DNA from: Variovorax ginsengisoli
GTDB taxonomy: Bacteria > Pseudomonadota > Gammaproteobacteria > Burkholderiales > Burkholderiaceae_C
Assembly (NCBI RefSeq): GCF_006438845.1
Contig: NZ_RCZJ01000001.1
Location: 1-64,000 of the forward strand
Direction: 5' to 3'
DNA length: 64,000 nucleotides
Part shown: positions 50,511-58,717 of the stretch, in pieces
Numbering within the stretch: position 1 is the first letter of the stretch
Layout: each line of letters starts with the position of its first letter
Program-made: the position numbers and the translations under genes
Notes under the pieces: model-generated
The model's input: only the letters and a program-made list of their open reading frames with translations
Databases searched by the model: none
What the model was told of the DNA's origin: nothing

Positions 50511-51575
50511 CTACTGGTCGAAGCCGACCTTGTCGACCAGTGCGCTGGCCTGCTTGCGGTACTTGACGATCTCGGTCAGCGGCAGCGGGTCGATCTTCAG
50601 TTCACCGATGGCCTGGCCGATGATGGGGTCGAGCGCCACGCCCTTGCGCACCGGGTATTCGTAGTTGGCCTGCGCGTACAGCGACTGCGCCGAATCCGAC
50701 ACGAGGAATTCGATTAGCTTGACTGCGTTGGCGCGCTGCGGCGCGTTCTTCGCGACCGAGGCGCCACTGATGTTGACGTGCGTGCCGCCGCTCTTGGCGT
50801 TGGCGAAGGTCGGGCGGATCACCTGGATGGCGTCACCCCACTTGCGCGCGTCGGTGCCGGCCTTCGACGACTTCATCTGGCCCACGTAGTACGAGTTGGC
50901 CAGGCCGATGTCGCAGATACCGCCCAGGATGTCGCGGGCCACGTCGCGGTCGCCGCCGGTCGCCTTGCGTGCCAGGTTGGCCTTCACGCCGCGCAGCCAC
51001 TGCTCGGTCTTGGCTTCGCCGTCGTGGGCGATCAACGAGGCGATCAGCGCGGTGTTGTAGGGGTGCTGGCCGGCGCGGATGCAGACCTTGCCTTTCCATT
51101 TCGGGTCGGCGAGGTCTTCGTATCGAAAGTTGCCGAGCTTCAGGCTCTTCTCGGCGTAGAGCACGCGCGCGCGCATCGACAGCGCGAACCACTGGCCGTC
51201 GGCGCCACGCAGGTTGGCAGGAATGGCCGACTCGAGCGCGGCCGACTTCACCGGCTGCGTGACGCCGCCTTCGACCAGGTCGAGCAGGTTGCCGGCGTCG
51301 ACCGTCATCAGCACGTCGGCCGGCGAGCGGGCGCCTTCGGCCTTGACGCGTTCGAGCAGGCCGTCTTTGACGAAGACCGTGTTGACCTCGATCTTGGTGG
51401 TGGCGGTGAAGGCCGACAGCAGCGGCTGAATCAGGCCGGGCTCGCGGGTGGTGTAGAGCGTCAGCGATTCGGCCGCGTGCGCCGGCAGCACGGCCGCGGC
51501 CATGCAGGCGGTCGTGGCGAAAAGGCTCAGGGCGCGCAAGGGGCTGCGGCCGGTCGCTGGATGGCGGTCGGTCAT
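50511..51575 (-). CDS. fbpA: Ferric iron ABC transporter, substrate-binding protein
   Basis: A 354-residue periplasmic protein with a signal peptide (1 to about 34, ending AHA). The mature part has the FbpA fold: LTLYTTREPGL at the start, GDRDVARDIL and GLANSYYVGQM in the middle, and a Tyr-containing C-lobe that would ligate Fe(III). ATG 51575 has CAGGAG in front. A Fur-like box lies about 70 bases upstream. Highest expression of the three genes is expected, which the following repeat may support. Confidence 0.93.
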   Translation of the reverse strand: MTDRHPATGRSPLRALSLFATTACMAAAVLPAHAAESLTLYTTREPGLIQPLLSAFTATTKIEVNTVFVKDGLLERVKAEGARSPADVLMTVDAGNLLDLVEGGVTQPVKSAALESAIPANLRGADGQWFALSMRARVLYAEKSLKLGNFRYEDLADPKWKGKVCIRAGQHPYNTALIASLIAHDGEAKTEQWLRGVKANLARKATGGDRDVARDILGGICDIGLANSYYVGQMKSSKAGTDARKWGDAIQVIRPTFANAKSGGTHVNISGASVAKNAPQRANAVKLIEFLVSDSAQSLYAQANYEYPVRKGVALDPIIGQAIGELKIDPLPLTEIVKYRKQASALVDKVGFDQ

Positions 51576-51644
51576 GAAGAAGATCTCCTGGAAGGGCCAA
51601 GGGGGCGGCGCGGGCCGGCCCGGGGTGATCGGCAACGGGTGCCG

Positions 51645-51660
51645 GATAAGAATCATTATC
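51645..51660. promoter_or_regulatory. Fur-like iron box upstream of fbpA
   Basis: GATAAGAATCATTATC lies upstream of fbpA. Against the 19-base Fur consensus ending at 51660, the last ten bases match exactly, with about 13 of 19 overall. It is AT-rich in a very GC-rich setting. Iron-bound Fur would repress fbpABC when iron is plentiful; that is the known mode for this transporter family. Confidence 0.65.
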
Positions 51661-51729
51661 AATGGCCGGCGCAGGGCCGCCGACGATTGAGCCTACGACG
51701 ACCCCGTCTATTCGGTGCGCCCGAGCGTC

Positions 51730-52269
51730 TCAGCGCCTGACGATCTCGAACACCAGGCAGGTCGTGGTGGCGTGCGCGTACAGCGTGCCGTCGGGGCCGA
51801 AGAGCCTCGCCTCTGCGGTGGCCAGTTGCCGGCCGCAGTGGATCACCTTGCCCTCGGCGCGCACGCGCTGCACCTTGGGCGTGAGCCCCTTGACGTAGTT
51901 CACGCCGAGCTCGGCCGTCGTGTAGCCGCGACCGGGCGGCATCATCGTGTGGATGGCACAACCCAGCGCGGAGTCGAGCAGTGTCGCGACCCAGCCGCCG
52001 TGCACCGTGCCCAGCGGATTCAGGTGCTTCGCCAGCGGCGTGCCCTGGAACACCGCGACCCCGGAGCGCACTTCCATCACCGTGAAGTCCAGCGTCTGCG
52101 CAATCGCGGCATAGGGCAGGCGCCCGGCGATCATGTCCTGCATGACGTCGAGGCCGGCCTTGCCCTCGATCTGCTCGAAGCTCGGCACGCCGGGACCCGG
52201 GCCCGCTTCGAGCTGTGCGACGACGGCCTTCTCTTCTTCGATCCATCGCGCCAGGGTCTCGTCCAACAT
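51730..52269 (-). CDS. PaaI family hotdog thioesterase
   Basis: A 179-residue hotdog-fold acyl-CoA thioesterase. The conserved NPLGTVHGGWVATLLDSA segment (about 84-101) carries the helix with the catalytic region. The N-terminal 50 residues are an added helical lead typical of the longer PaaI-like members. The substrate is unknown. It is divergent from marR across a 53-base gap packed with palindromes, so MarR probably controls it too. Confidence 0.85.
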   Translation of the reverse strand: MLDETLARWIEEEKAVVAQLEAGPGPGVPSFEQIEGKAGLDVMQDMIAGRLPYAAIAQTLDFTVMEVRSGVAVFQGTPLAKHLNPLGTVHGGWVATLLDSALGCAIHTMMPPGRGYTTAELGVNYVKGLTPKVQRVRAEGKVIHCGRQLATAEARLFGPDGTLYAHATTTCLVFEIVRR

Positions 52270-52287
52270 GCTGTTCTCCAGTTAAAG

Positions 52288-52316
52288 TTGCATATGCAAT
52301 GATTGTAGCTACAATC
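52288..52316. promoter_or_regulatory. Two adjacent perfect palindromes, probable MarR operators
   Basis: TTGCATATGCAA (52288-52299) and GATTGTAGCTACAATC (52301-52316) are perfect palindromes one base apart, in the divergent gap between the thioesterase and marR. A further pair, ATGCAA and TTGCAT, flanks the second one. MarR dimers bind such 16-20 base palindromes, so these are the likely autoregulatory sites. Confidence 0.75.
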
Positions 52317-52322
52317 GTTTGC

Positions 52323-52811
52323 ATGACTTCCCCCGACCTGCCGCAAGGCTGTACCAACTTCAGGCTGCGCCGGCTCACGCGCATGGTGTCGCGGCACTAC
52401 GACGCGCACATGGCGGCCAGCGGCCTCAAGACCACGCAGTACTCGCTGCTCACCAACGTGCTGGCGCGCGGGCCGTTGCGGCCGACCGACCTGGCGCAGG
52501 CGCTCAACCTCGACGCCTCGACGCTCACGCGCAACCTCAAGCCGCTGGTGCAGGCCGGGTGGCTGAGCCAGGACGAGGGCGCCGATGCACGCAGCCGACT
52601 GATCTCGATCACCGACGCGGGGCGCGAGAAGCGCGCCGAAGCGCAGCGCCTCTGGCGCACCGCGCAGAACGAGATGAATGCGCTGTTGGGCATCGAACGC
52701 GTGCACGCGCTGCATGCGCTGGTCGACGAGAACATCGCCGCGCTGCAACGCGCCGGGCTCACCGACGAAGAGGGCGACGACACCGTGGCGCACCGGGGAG
52801 CCAAGGCATGA
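52323..52811 (+). CDS. MarR family transcriptional regulator
   Basis: A 162-residue winged-helix repressor. The DNA-binding helices (PTDLAQALNLDASTLTRNLK) and the wing with Asp-x-Arg (DARSRLISITDAGR) are clear. Helices at both ends form the dimer interface. The start ATG 52323 lies only six bases from the nearer palindrome, so repression would block its own promoter. ATGA overlap with the MFS gene implies the regulator controls the exporter. Confidence 0.92.
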   Translation: MTSPDLPQGCTNFRLRRLTRMVSRHYDAHMAASGLKTTQYSLLTNVLARGPLRPTDLAQALNLDASTLTRNLKPLVQAGWLSQDEGADARSRLISITDAGREKRAEAQRLWRTAQNEMNALLGIERVHALHALVDENIAALQRAGLTDEEGDDTVAHRGAKA

Positions 52812-54076
52812 ACGCCCCGACGAACCCCGCCGCTGGCAGTACGGCGCCGGTCGCGCGCTACGCCCTGTGGCTGGTGCTGCTGGCCGCGGCCGGTACCTTC
52901 GCGTTGACCATGGGCGTGCGACAGACCATGGGCCTGTTCCTGTCGGCGGTGAACACGTCCACCGGCCTGGGCATCGGCAGCATCAGCCTGGCTTTTGCGT
53001 TCGGCCAGCTGTGGTGGGGGCTGACTCAACCCTTCGCAGGCGCGGTGGCCGACCGCATCGGCGCCGGGCGAGTGATCGTCATCGGCGTGCTGCTGATCGT
53101 GGTCGGCACGGTGATCACGCCGCTCATGACCAGCACCGCGGGCCTGATCTTCGCCATCGGCGTGCTGGCCGCTGGGGGCGCCGGCATGGCCGGCCCGTCG
53201 GTGCTGATGGCGGCGACCACGCGATTGGTGCCGGCGCATCGGCGCGGCCTGGCCACGGGCATCGTCAATGCGGGCGGCTCGTTCGGGCAGTTCGCGATGG
53301 CACCCATCGCGCTGGGCCTGACCGCCGCCTTCGGTTGGGCGGGCGCGATGCAGGGCCTCGGCCTGCTGGTGCTGCTGGCGTTGCCGGCGGTGTTCATCCT
53401 CAAGGGCAACTCGAAGGCGATCGCCGCGGCTGCGGCAGCGGCGTCTGGCCGCAAGGCGCTCACCGCGCGCGAAGCCATCGGGCAGGCGCTGGCGACGCCG
53501 AGCTACCGCTACCTGAGCCTGGGCTTTCTGGTGTGCGGCTTCCACGTCGCCTTTCTCGCCACCCATCTGCCGGGCGTGGTGGCGGCCTGTGGTCTGCCAC
53601 CGGAAATCGGCGGCTGGTCGTTGGCGATCATCGGCCTGTTCAACATCGTCGGCAGCCTCGGGATGGGCTGGGCGGTGGGGCGTTGGCGCATGAAGTCCTT
53701 GCTGTCGCTGCTCTACGCAGTGCGTGGCGCGGCCGTGCTGGCGTTCCTGCTCGCGCCCAAGACGCCGGCAGTGATGCTGATCTTCGCCGCGGTGATGGGC
53801 GTGACGTACCTGTCGACCGTACCGCCGACGGCGGGCTTGGTCGCCAAGATGTTCGGGCCGGCCAACATGGCGATGCTCTTCGGCGTGGCGATGCTGGCGC
53901 ACCAGGTGGGCGGCTTCCTCGGCGCCTACCTGGGTGGCGCGGTGTTCCAGGCCACCGGCAATTACGACATCGTCTGGTACATCGACATCGCGCTGGCCGT
54001 GGGTGCGGCGCTCATCAACCTGCCGATCCGCGAGGCACCGGTGGCACGTCCGGTGCTCGGCGCCGCGGCTGTCTGA
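52808..54076 (+). CDS. MFS transporter
   Basis: A 422-residue inner-membrane protein with about 12 transmembrane helices and a long central loop near 195-225. The loop between helices 2 and 3 has GAVADRIGAGRV, the MFS signature. Start overlaps the marR stop as ATGA. It resembles the monocarboxylate/oxalate-formate antiporter-like MFS group rather than a classical drug pump; substrate not known. It is followed by a MATE transporter after ten bases. Confidence 0.88.
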   Translation: MNAPTNPAAGSTAPVARYALWLVLLAAAGTFALTMGVRQTMGLFLSAVNTSTGLGIGSISLAFAFGQLWWGLTQPFAGAVADRIGAGRVIVIGVLLIVVGTVITPLMTSTAGLIFAIGVLAAGGAGMAGPSVLMAATTRLVPAHRRGLATGIVNAGGSFGQFAMAPIALGLTAAFGWAGAMQGLGLLVLLALPAVFILKGNSKAIAAAAAAASGRKALTAREAIGQALATPSYRYLSLGFLVCGFHVAFLATHLPGVVAACGLPPEIGGWSLAIIGLFNIVGSLGMGWAVGRWRMKSLLSLLYAVRGAAVLAFLLAPKTPAVMLIFAAVMGVTYLSTVPPTAGLVAKMFGPANMAMLFGVAMLAHQVGGFLGAYLGGAVFQATGNYDIVWYIDIALAVGAALINLPIREAPVARPVLGAAAV

Positions 54077-54086
54077 GGCGAACGCG

Positions 54087-55490
54087 ATGAGCACCGTCGA
54101 CCCGCGCACGCGCCTCCTGCTGGAGGCGCCCATCGGCCGCACGCTGCTGCGCCTGGCTGTTCCCAACGTGATCGTGATGGTGGCGCAGGCCGCCGTCGGC
54201 CTGATCGAAACCTACTTCGTCGGCAAGCTCGGCACCGATGCGCTCGCCGGCATGGCGCTGGTGTTCCCCATCGTCATGCTGATGCAGATGACGTCGGCTG
54301 GCGCGATGGGCGGCGGCATCGCCTCGGCCATCGCGCGTGCGCTGGGCGGCGGGCGTCGTGCCGATGCCGATGCGCTGGTGCTGCACGCCGTCGTGGTGGC
54401 ACTGGGTTTTGGCGCCGTGTTCACGCTGGCGCTGCTGCTCGGCGGGCGCTGGCTCTACACGCTGATGGGCGGCACCGGCGCGTCGCTGGAGGCCGCGTTG
54501 GCGTATTCGCACTGGGTGTTTGCAGGCGCGGTGCTGGTGTGGCTCTTCAATTCGCTGGCGGCCGTGATCCGCGGCACCGGCAACATGACGGTGCCCGCCA
54601 ACGTGACGGTGGCCGGCGTGGTGCTGCTGATCCCGCTGTCGCCGCTGCTGATCTTCGGCTGGGGGCCGATGCCGGGGCTCGGCATCGCCGGCGGCGCCAT
54701 CGCGCTGCTGCTGTATTACCTGCTGGGCACGCTGGCGCTGCTGGCCTACCTGCGTTCGCCGCGCAGCCTGCTCAAGGTGTCGCTCACCGGCGTGACCCTG
54801 CGCTGGCCGCTGTTTCGAGACATCCTGCGCGTCGGGTTGCTGGGCGCGGTGTCGACGGTGGCGACCAACCTGGCGATCGGCATCGCCACCGCGCTGGCCG
54901 GCCAGTTCGGCCCGAGCGCCATCGCCGGCTATGGCACGGCGTCGCGGCTGGAGTACCTGCTGGTGCCGCTGGTCTTCGGCTTCGGCGCGCCGCTGCTGGC
55001 GATGGTGGGCACCTGCATCGGCGCGGGCCAGCGCGAGCGGGCGTTGCGCGCCACCTGGGTCGGCGCGGCCATGGCCTTCGGCCTGACCGAAGCGATCGGC
55101 CTGGCCGCCGCGCTCTTTCCGCGGCCGTGGCTGCTGCTCTTCGGCAACGACCCCGCCATGCTCGAGGCCGGGACGCACTACCTGCACGCGGTCGGCCCGT
55201 TCTACGGTTTCTTCGGCGTCGGCCTGGTGCTGTACTTCGCGTCGCAGGGCGCCGGCCGGCTGTACTGGCCGGTGGTCGGCAATCTCGCGCGCCTGGTCGT
55301 GGCCGGGTTGGGCGGCTGGCTGGCGTTGCGCTGGAGCGGCAACCTCACCTCGGTCTTCGTCGCACAAGGCGTCGCGCTGGTCGTCTACGGCACCGTCATC
55401 GCGTCGGCGATCGCCGGCGGTGCGTGGTTTGGCCGTGTCGGCTGGCCGCGCACGCCGCGTGCGCTGATGCAGCGCTTTCGAAGTGCCTGA
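54087..55490 (+). CDS. MATE family efflux transporter
   Basis: A 467-residue membrane protein with about 12 helices in two similar halves. The N-terminal half has the family's PNVIVMVAQAAVGLIETYFVG stretch and the QMTSAGAMGGG loop. MATE proteins export cationic compounds in exchange for Na+ or H+. It starts ten bases after the MFS stop, so marR-MFS-MATE are one operon. Two exporters of different families under one MarR is unusual. Confidence 0.9.
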   Translation: MSTVDPRTRLLLEAPIGRTLLRLAVPNVIVMVAQAAVGLIETYFVGKLGTDALAGMALVFPIVMLMQMTSAGAMGGGIASAIARALGGGRRADADALVLHAVVVALGFGAVFTLALLLGGRWLYTLMGGTGASLEAALAYSHWVFAGAVLVWLFNSLAAVIRGTGNMTVPANVTVAGVVLLIPLSPLLIFGWGPMPGLGIAGGAIALLLYYLLGTLALLAYLRSPRSLLKVSLTGVTLRWPLFRDILRVGLLGAVSTVATNLAIGIATALAGQFGPSAIAGYGTASRLEYLLVPLVFGFGAPLLAMVGTCIGAGQRERALRATWVGAAMAFGLTEAIGLAAALFPRPWLLLFGNDPAMLEAGTHYLHAVGPFYGFFGVGLVLYFASQGAGRLYWPVVGNLARLVVAGLGGWLALRWSGNLTSVFVAQGVALVVYGTVIASAIAGGAWFGRVGWPRTPRALMQRFRSA

Positions 55491-55540
55491 GCGCTTGCTC
55501 GCCTTTTCATCCTCCCGATTCTTCCTTTGCGAAAGTCAAC

Positions 55541-56239
55541 ATGAAGCTCCAAGATTCCGTCGTTCTCGTCACCGGAGCCAACCGCGGCCTCGGCCTCGCT
55601 TTCGCGCAAGCGGCGCTCGCTGCCGGCGCGCGAAAGGTCTACGCCGCTGCGCGCGATCCAGCCAGCATCACGCTGCCCGGCGTGGTGCCGATCGCGCTCG
55701 ATGTCACCGACGCGTCACAGATCGCATCCGCTGTGCGCGCCTGCGGCGACCTGACGCTGCTGATCAACAACGCGGGCATCTCGCGCGGTGCGAGCCTGCT
55801 TTCGTCACCGACCGCAGTGGGCGACGCGCGCGCCGAATTCGAGACCCACTTCTTCGCGCCCTGGGCCTTGTCGGCCGCCTTCGCGCCGGTGCTGGCAGCG
55901 AACGGCGGCGGCGCGATCGTCAACGTGCTGTCGGCGCTGAGCTGGGTGAGCTTTCCGAGCGTTGCAACCTACAGCGCATCGAAGTCGGCGGCCTGGTCGC
56001 TCACCAACGGCCTGCGCAACGAACTGCGCGCGCAAGGCACACAGGTGGTGGCGCTGCACGTCGGCTACATGGACACGGACATGACCCGCGGACTCGACGC
56101 GCCCAAGTCGTCGCCGGCCGACGTCGCGCGCGTCGCGCTCGAAGGCGTCGAGGCGGGTTTGTTCGAGGTGCTCGCCGACGACGTGAGCCGGCAGATCAAG
56201 CAGAGCCTGTCGAGCGCCACGCCGGCCTACGCGGCCTGA
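55541..56239 (+). CDS. SDR family oxidoreductase
   Basis: A 232-residue classical short-chain dehydrogenase. The cofactor loop is TGANRGLG at 11-18, NNAG is at 76-79, and the catalytic pair is Y144 and K148 (YSASK). Arg15 in the loop suggests NADP preference. The start ATG 55541 follows the MATE stop by 50 bases. It may belong to the marR operon. Substrate unknown. It is convergent with the class II aldolase, four bases away. Confidence 0.92.
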   Translation: MKLQDSVVLVTGANRGLGLAFAQAALAAGARKVYAAARDPASITLPGVVPIALDVTDASQIASAVRACGDLTLLINNAGISRGASLLSSPTAVGDARAEFETHFFAPWALSAAFAPVLAANGGGAIVNVLSALSWVSFPSVATYSASKSAAWSLTNGLRNELRAQGTQVVALHVGYMDTDMTRGLDAPKSSPADVARVALEGVEAGLFEVLADDVSRQIKQSLSSATPAYAA

Positions 56240-56243
56240 TCGG

Positions 56244-57023
56244 TCAGAGGCGTGCCGCTGGCGCCGGCAGCATGCGCCGCAGCGACGCGAAGAACAGGTC
56301 CGACTGTTCGCGCTCGCTCTGCACCTGTGCGGCAACGCGTGCGGCCAATGCAGCGTCGACCGGTGCGAGCGGCCGGCCGGTCGACTGCGCGATGACCTGG
56401 TGCAGGCACGCACGCTCGAGGTAGTACAGGTCGTCGTAAGCGTGGGCGATGGTCGCGCCGGCCACCACGACGCCGTGGTTGGCCAGAAACGCCACGTCCT
56501 TGCCCGCCATGGCACGGGCGATGCGCTCGCCCTCGGCATCGTCGAGCGCGAGGCCGTTGTACTCGGAATCGACGGCAAGGCGATTCATGAAGCGCATCGC
56601 GTTCTGGCTCAGCGTCGGGTCGAGCGCGCGATCGACGGTGAGCGTCAGCGCCGTGGCATACGGTGAATGCACGTGCAACACCACGGCATGGCCGGTGATG
56701 CGGTGGATGGCGCCGTGGATGAAAAGGGCGGTCGGTTCCACACGGTGCCGGCCGGCCAGCACCTCGCCCCGCACGTCAATCAGCACGATGTCGTCGGCAC
56801 CGATCTCGCTCCAATGCAGGCCGCGCGGGTTGATGAGATAGCGGTCCTGCGTGCCGGGCAGCATCACGCTGAAATGGTTGCACACGCCTTCGGACAGGCC
56901 GTGGTGCGCGGCGGCGCGCAGCGCCAGCGCGAGGTCTTCGCGCAACTGGCGAACGAGAGGGCTCGCGTATTGGGCGTCGGCGCTGGGTGTCGAAACGAGG
57001 TGCATGGTGCGGTCGACGTTCAT
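56244..57023 (-). CDS. Class II aldolase/adducin family protein
   Basis: A 259-residue zinc-dependent aldolase-like protein. The metal-binding His pair is VLHVHSPYATAL, with a third His in FLANHGVVV. Such proteins split or epimerise sugar phosphates or act on hydroxy acids. It is the third gene of dgoK-dgoA-aldolase, overlapping dgoA as ATGA, so it probably serves sugar-acid use, but its substrate cannot be read. Confidence 0.85.
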   Translation of the reverse strand: MNVDRTMHLVSTPSADAQYASPLVRQLREDLALALRAAAHHGLSEGVCNHFSVMLPGTQDRYLINPRGLHWSEIGADDIVLIDVRGEVLAGRHRVEPTALFIHGAIHRITGHAVVLHVHSPYATALTLTVDRALDPTLSQNAMRFMNRLAVDSEYNGLALDDAEGERIARAMAGKDVAFLANHGVVVAGATIAHAYDDLYYLERACLHQVIAQSTGRPLAPVDAALAARVAAQVQSEREQSDLFFASLRRMLPAPAARL

Positions 57024-57658
57024 GCGTGCACGGTGCCGGTCCAGGCGGCGACGAAGCGTTGCGCGTCTTCGCGCACCGCATCGGCCGACTTGCCCGGCTT
57101 GTAGAGCGCCGAGCCGATGCCGAAGCCGGTCGCGCCCGCCTCGCGCCACTCAGCCATGTTGGCCGGCGTGATGCCGCCCACTGGCATCAGCGGCGTGCCC
57201 TTGGGCAGCACGGCAAGCCAGGCCTTGACCACTGCGGGCGATGCCGCCTCGGCCGGGAACAGCTTGAGCCCTGTGGCGCCGGCAGCCAGCGCGCCGAAGG
57301 CCTCGGTGGGCGTCGCCACGCCGGGCAGGCTGACCATGCCGAGCCTGGCCGCCTCGGCCACCACCTCGGCGTTGAAGTTGGGCGCGACGATCAGCGCGCC
57401 GCCGGCGGCGTGCACGTCGCGCACCTGCTGCGCCGTAAGCACCGTGCCGGCGCCCACCAGCGCATCGGGAAAGCGCTGGCGCAGCAGCCCGATGCTCTCG
57501 AGCGGCTGTGGTGAGTTGAGTGGCACCTCGAGCAAACCAAAGCCGGCGTCGACCAGCGCATCACCCACGGCGGGCGCCTCGGCCGGTGTGAGGCCGCGCA
57601 GGATCGCAACCAGGGGCAGTTGCCGCATGGCGGCGTGGAAGGTGTCGAGTGGGTTCAT
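57020..57658 (-). CDS. dgoA: 2-dehydro-3-deoxy-6-phosphogalactonate aldolase
   Basis: A 212-residue KDPG/KDPGal-type aldolase that splits 2-keto-3-deoxy-6-phosphogalactonate to pyruvate and glyceraldehyde-3-phosphate. E44 (LLEVPLNSPQPL) and Schiff-base K132 (GLKLFPAEAAS) are present, and LNSPQP is typical of DgoA rather than Eda. It overlaps dgoK and the class II aldolase gene by four bases each. Confidence 0.93.
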   Translation of the reverse strand: MNPLDTFHAAMRQLPLVAILRGLTPAEAPAVGDALVDAGFGLLEVPLNSPQPLESIGLLRQRFPDALVGAGTVLTAQQVRDVHAAGGALIVAPNFNAEVVAEAARLGMVSLPGVATPTEAFGALAAGATGLKLFPAEAASPAVVKAWLAVLPKGTPLMPVGGITPANMAEWREAGATGFGIGSALYKPGKSADAVREDAQRFVAAWTGTVHA

Positions 57659-58536
57659 GGTGTCAGGGTGCGGTACAGGGCGTGGAGGCCAGCCCAGGTC
57701 GCCTCGGCGCCCAGGGCGCGGCTGGCCACGCCGCCGGCATGGAGGGCCAGCGCATAGCGCTGGGTCAGGGCAGGGGCGCCGATCAGCACCACTTCGCCGG
57801 CCGCGCGCAGCGATTGCGTGCGCAGCTCTTCGCCGATCAGCAGGCCCGAGAGATAGCTCGACAGGTCGGCTGCAGACATGCGTTCGAACAGCGCGAGCGT
57901 GCGCGCACCGAATGCGTTGTGCAGCAGCCCTTCGTTGTTGGCCGACTGCGTCACGCCCTGCAGGAACGCGGCTTCGTCCAGCGGCGCCGACGCATCGATC
58001 GTGCGCGACAGGATCGAATGCGTCGACAGCAGCGCGTAGAACTCGCCGGTCATGAAAGTGCGGAATCCGGTGACGCGGCCATCGGCCACGCGCACCCACT
58101 TGTTGTGCGTGCCGGGCAGCACGAAGACGCCGTTCCGGATGCCTGTCAGCGCCACCGCGCCGAAGAGCTGTATTTCTTCGCCGCGCATCACATCGGGGAC
58201 GCCGTCGTGCTCATCGCTCAGGCCCGGGACCAGCGCAATGCGGCCCGGTTCGATGGCGATCACCTGGGCCGCGACCTGCGCGAGGCCGGCCGGGCAGGGA
58301 CAGTAGGGCGCCTCGATCCAGCCCTGCTTGCTGCCGGCCATGCCGGAGATCAGGCAGCGCGTGCCCGCTAGCTGCATCCAGTCGCCGAAGAGTTCGTCGA
58401 ACAGGCTGGCGAAGCCGCCAGCGGGCACGCTGAGGATGCCGCGTGGCGCGCTGCGCTCGTCGATCACGCGGCCGTTGGCGTCGAGCAGTGCGCCGCGCAG
58501 CGAGCTGGTGCCCCAATCGATGGCAACCAAGTTCAT
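57655..58536 (-). CDS. dgoK: 2-dehydro-3-deoxygalactonokinase
   Basis: A 293-residue sugar kinase that phosphorylates 2-keto-3-deoxygalactonate. The N-terminal IDWGTSSLRG is the phosphate-binding motif, followed by ISGMAGSKQGW and the later LPGTHNKWV. ATG 58536 excludes a long non-homologous upstream frame. It heads the dgoK-dgoA-aldolase operon (De Ley-Doudoroff branch). No galactonate dehydratase or transporter is in the window. Confidence 0.94.
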   Translation of the reverse strand: MNLVAIDWGTSSLRGALLDANGRVIDERSAPRGILSVPAGGFASLFDELFGDWMQLAGTRCLISGMAGSKQGWIEAPYCPCPAGLAQVAAQVIAIEPGRIALVPGLSDEHDGVPDVMRGEEIQLFGAVALTGIRNGVFVLPGTHNKWVRVADGRVTGFRTFMTGEFYALLSTHSILSRTIDASAPLDEAAFLQGVTQSANNEGLLHNAFGARTLALFERMSAADLSSYLSGLLIGEELRTQSLRAAGEVVLIGAPALTQRYALALHAGGVASRALGAEATWAGLHALYRTLTP

Positions 58537-58671
58537 CCGTGTGTCTCCGCTTGTGGTTTGGATCTGGAAGGCGTGGCGGTGGCATGGGCCGCGGCCACAC
58601 CGGCCTGGCCGGCGATCATAGGTGACCGTCGCGGAGACGGCTGCTAAACGGCCAGGTCGGCGCGGCAACGG

Positions 58672-58697
58672 AAAAGGGCGCCGAGGCGCCCTTTTTT
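58672..58697 (-). terminator. Rho-independent terminator of rhlE
   Basis: AAAAGGGCGCC (58672-58682) pairs with GGCGCCCTTTT (58685-58695). Read leftward, the stem starts about 20 bases past the rhlE stop and runs into T residues. It is symmetric enough to work in both directions and separates rhlE from the dgo operon. Confidence 0.85.
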
Positions 58698-58717
58698 CTT
58701 TGCGGAGTATCGGTCGA

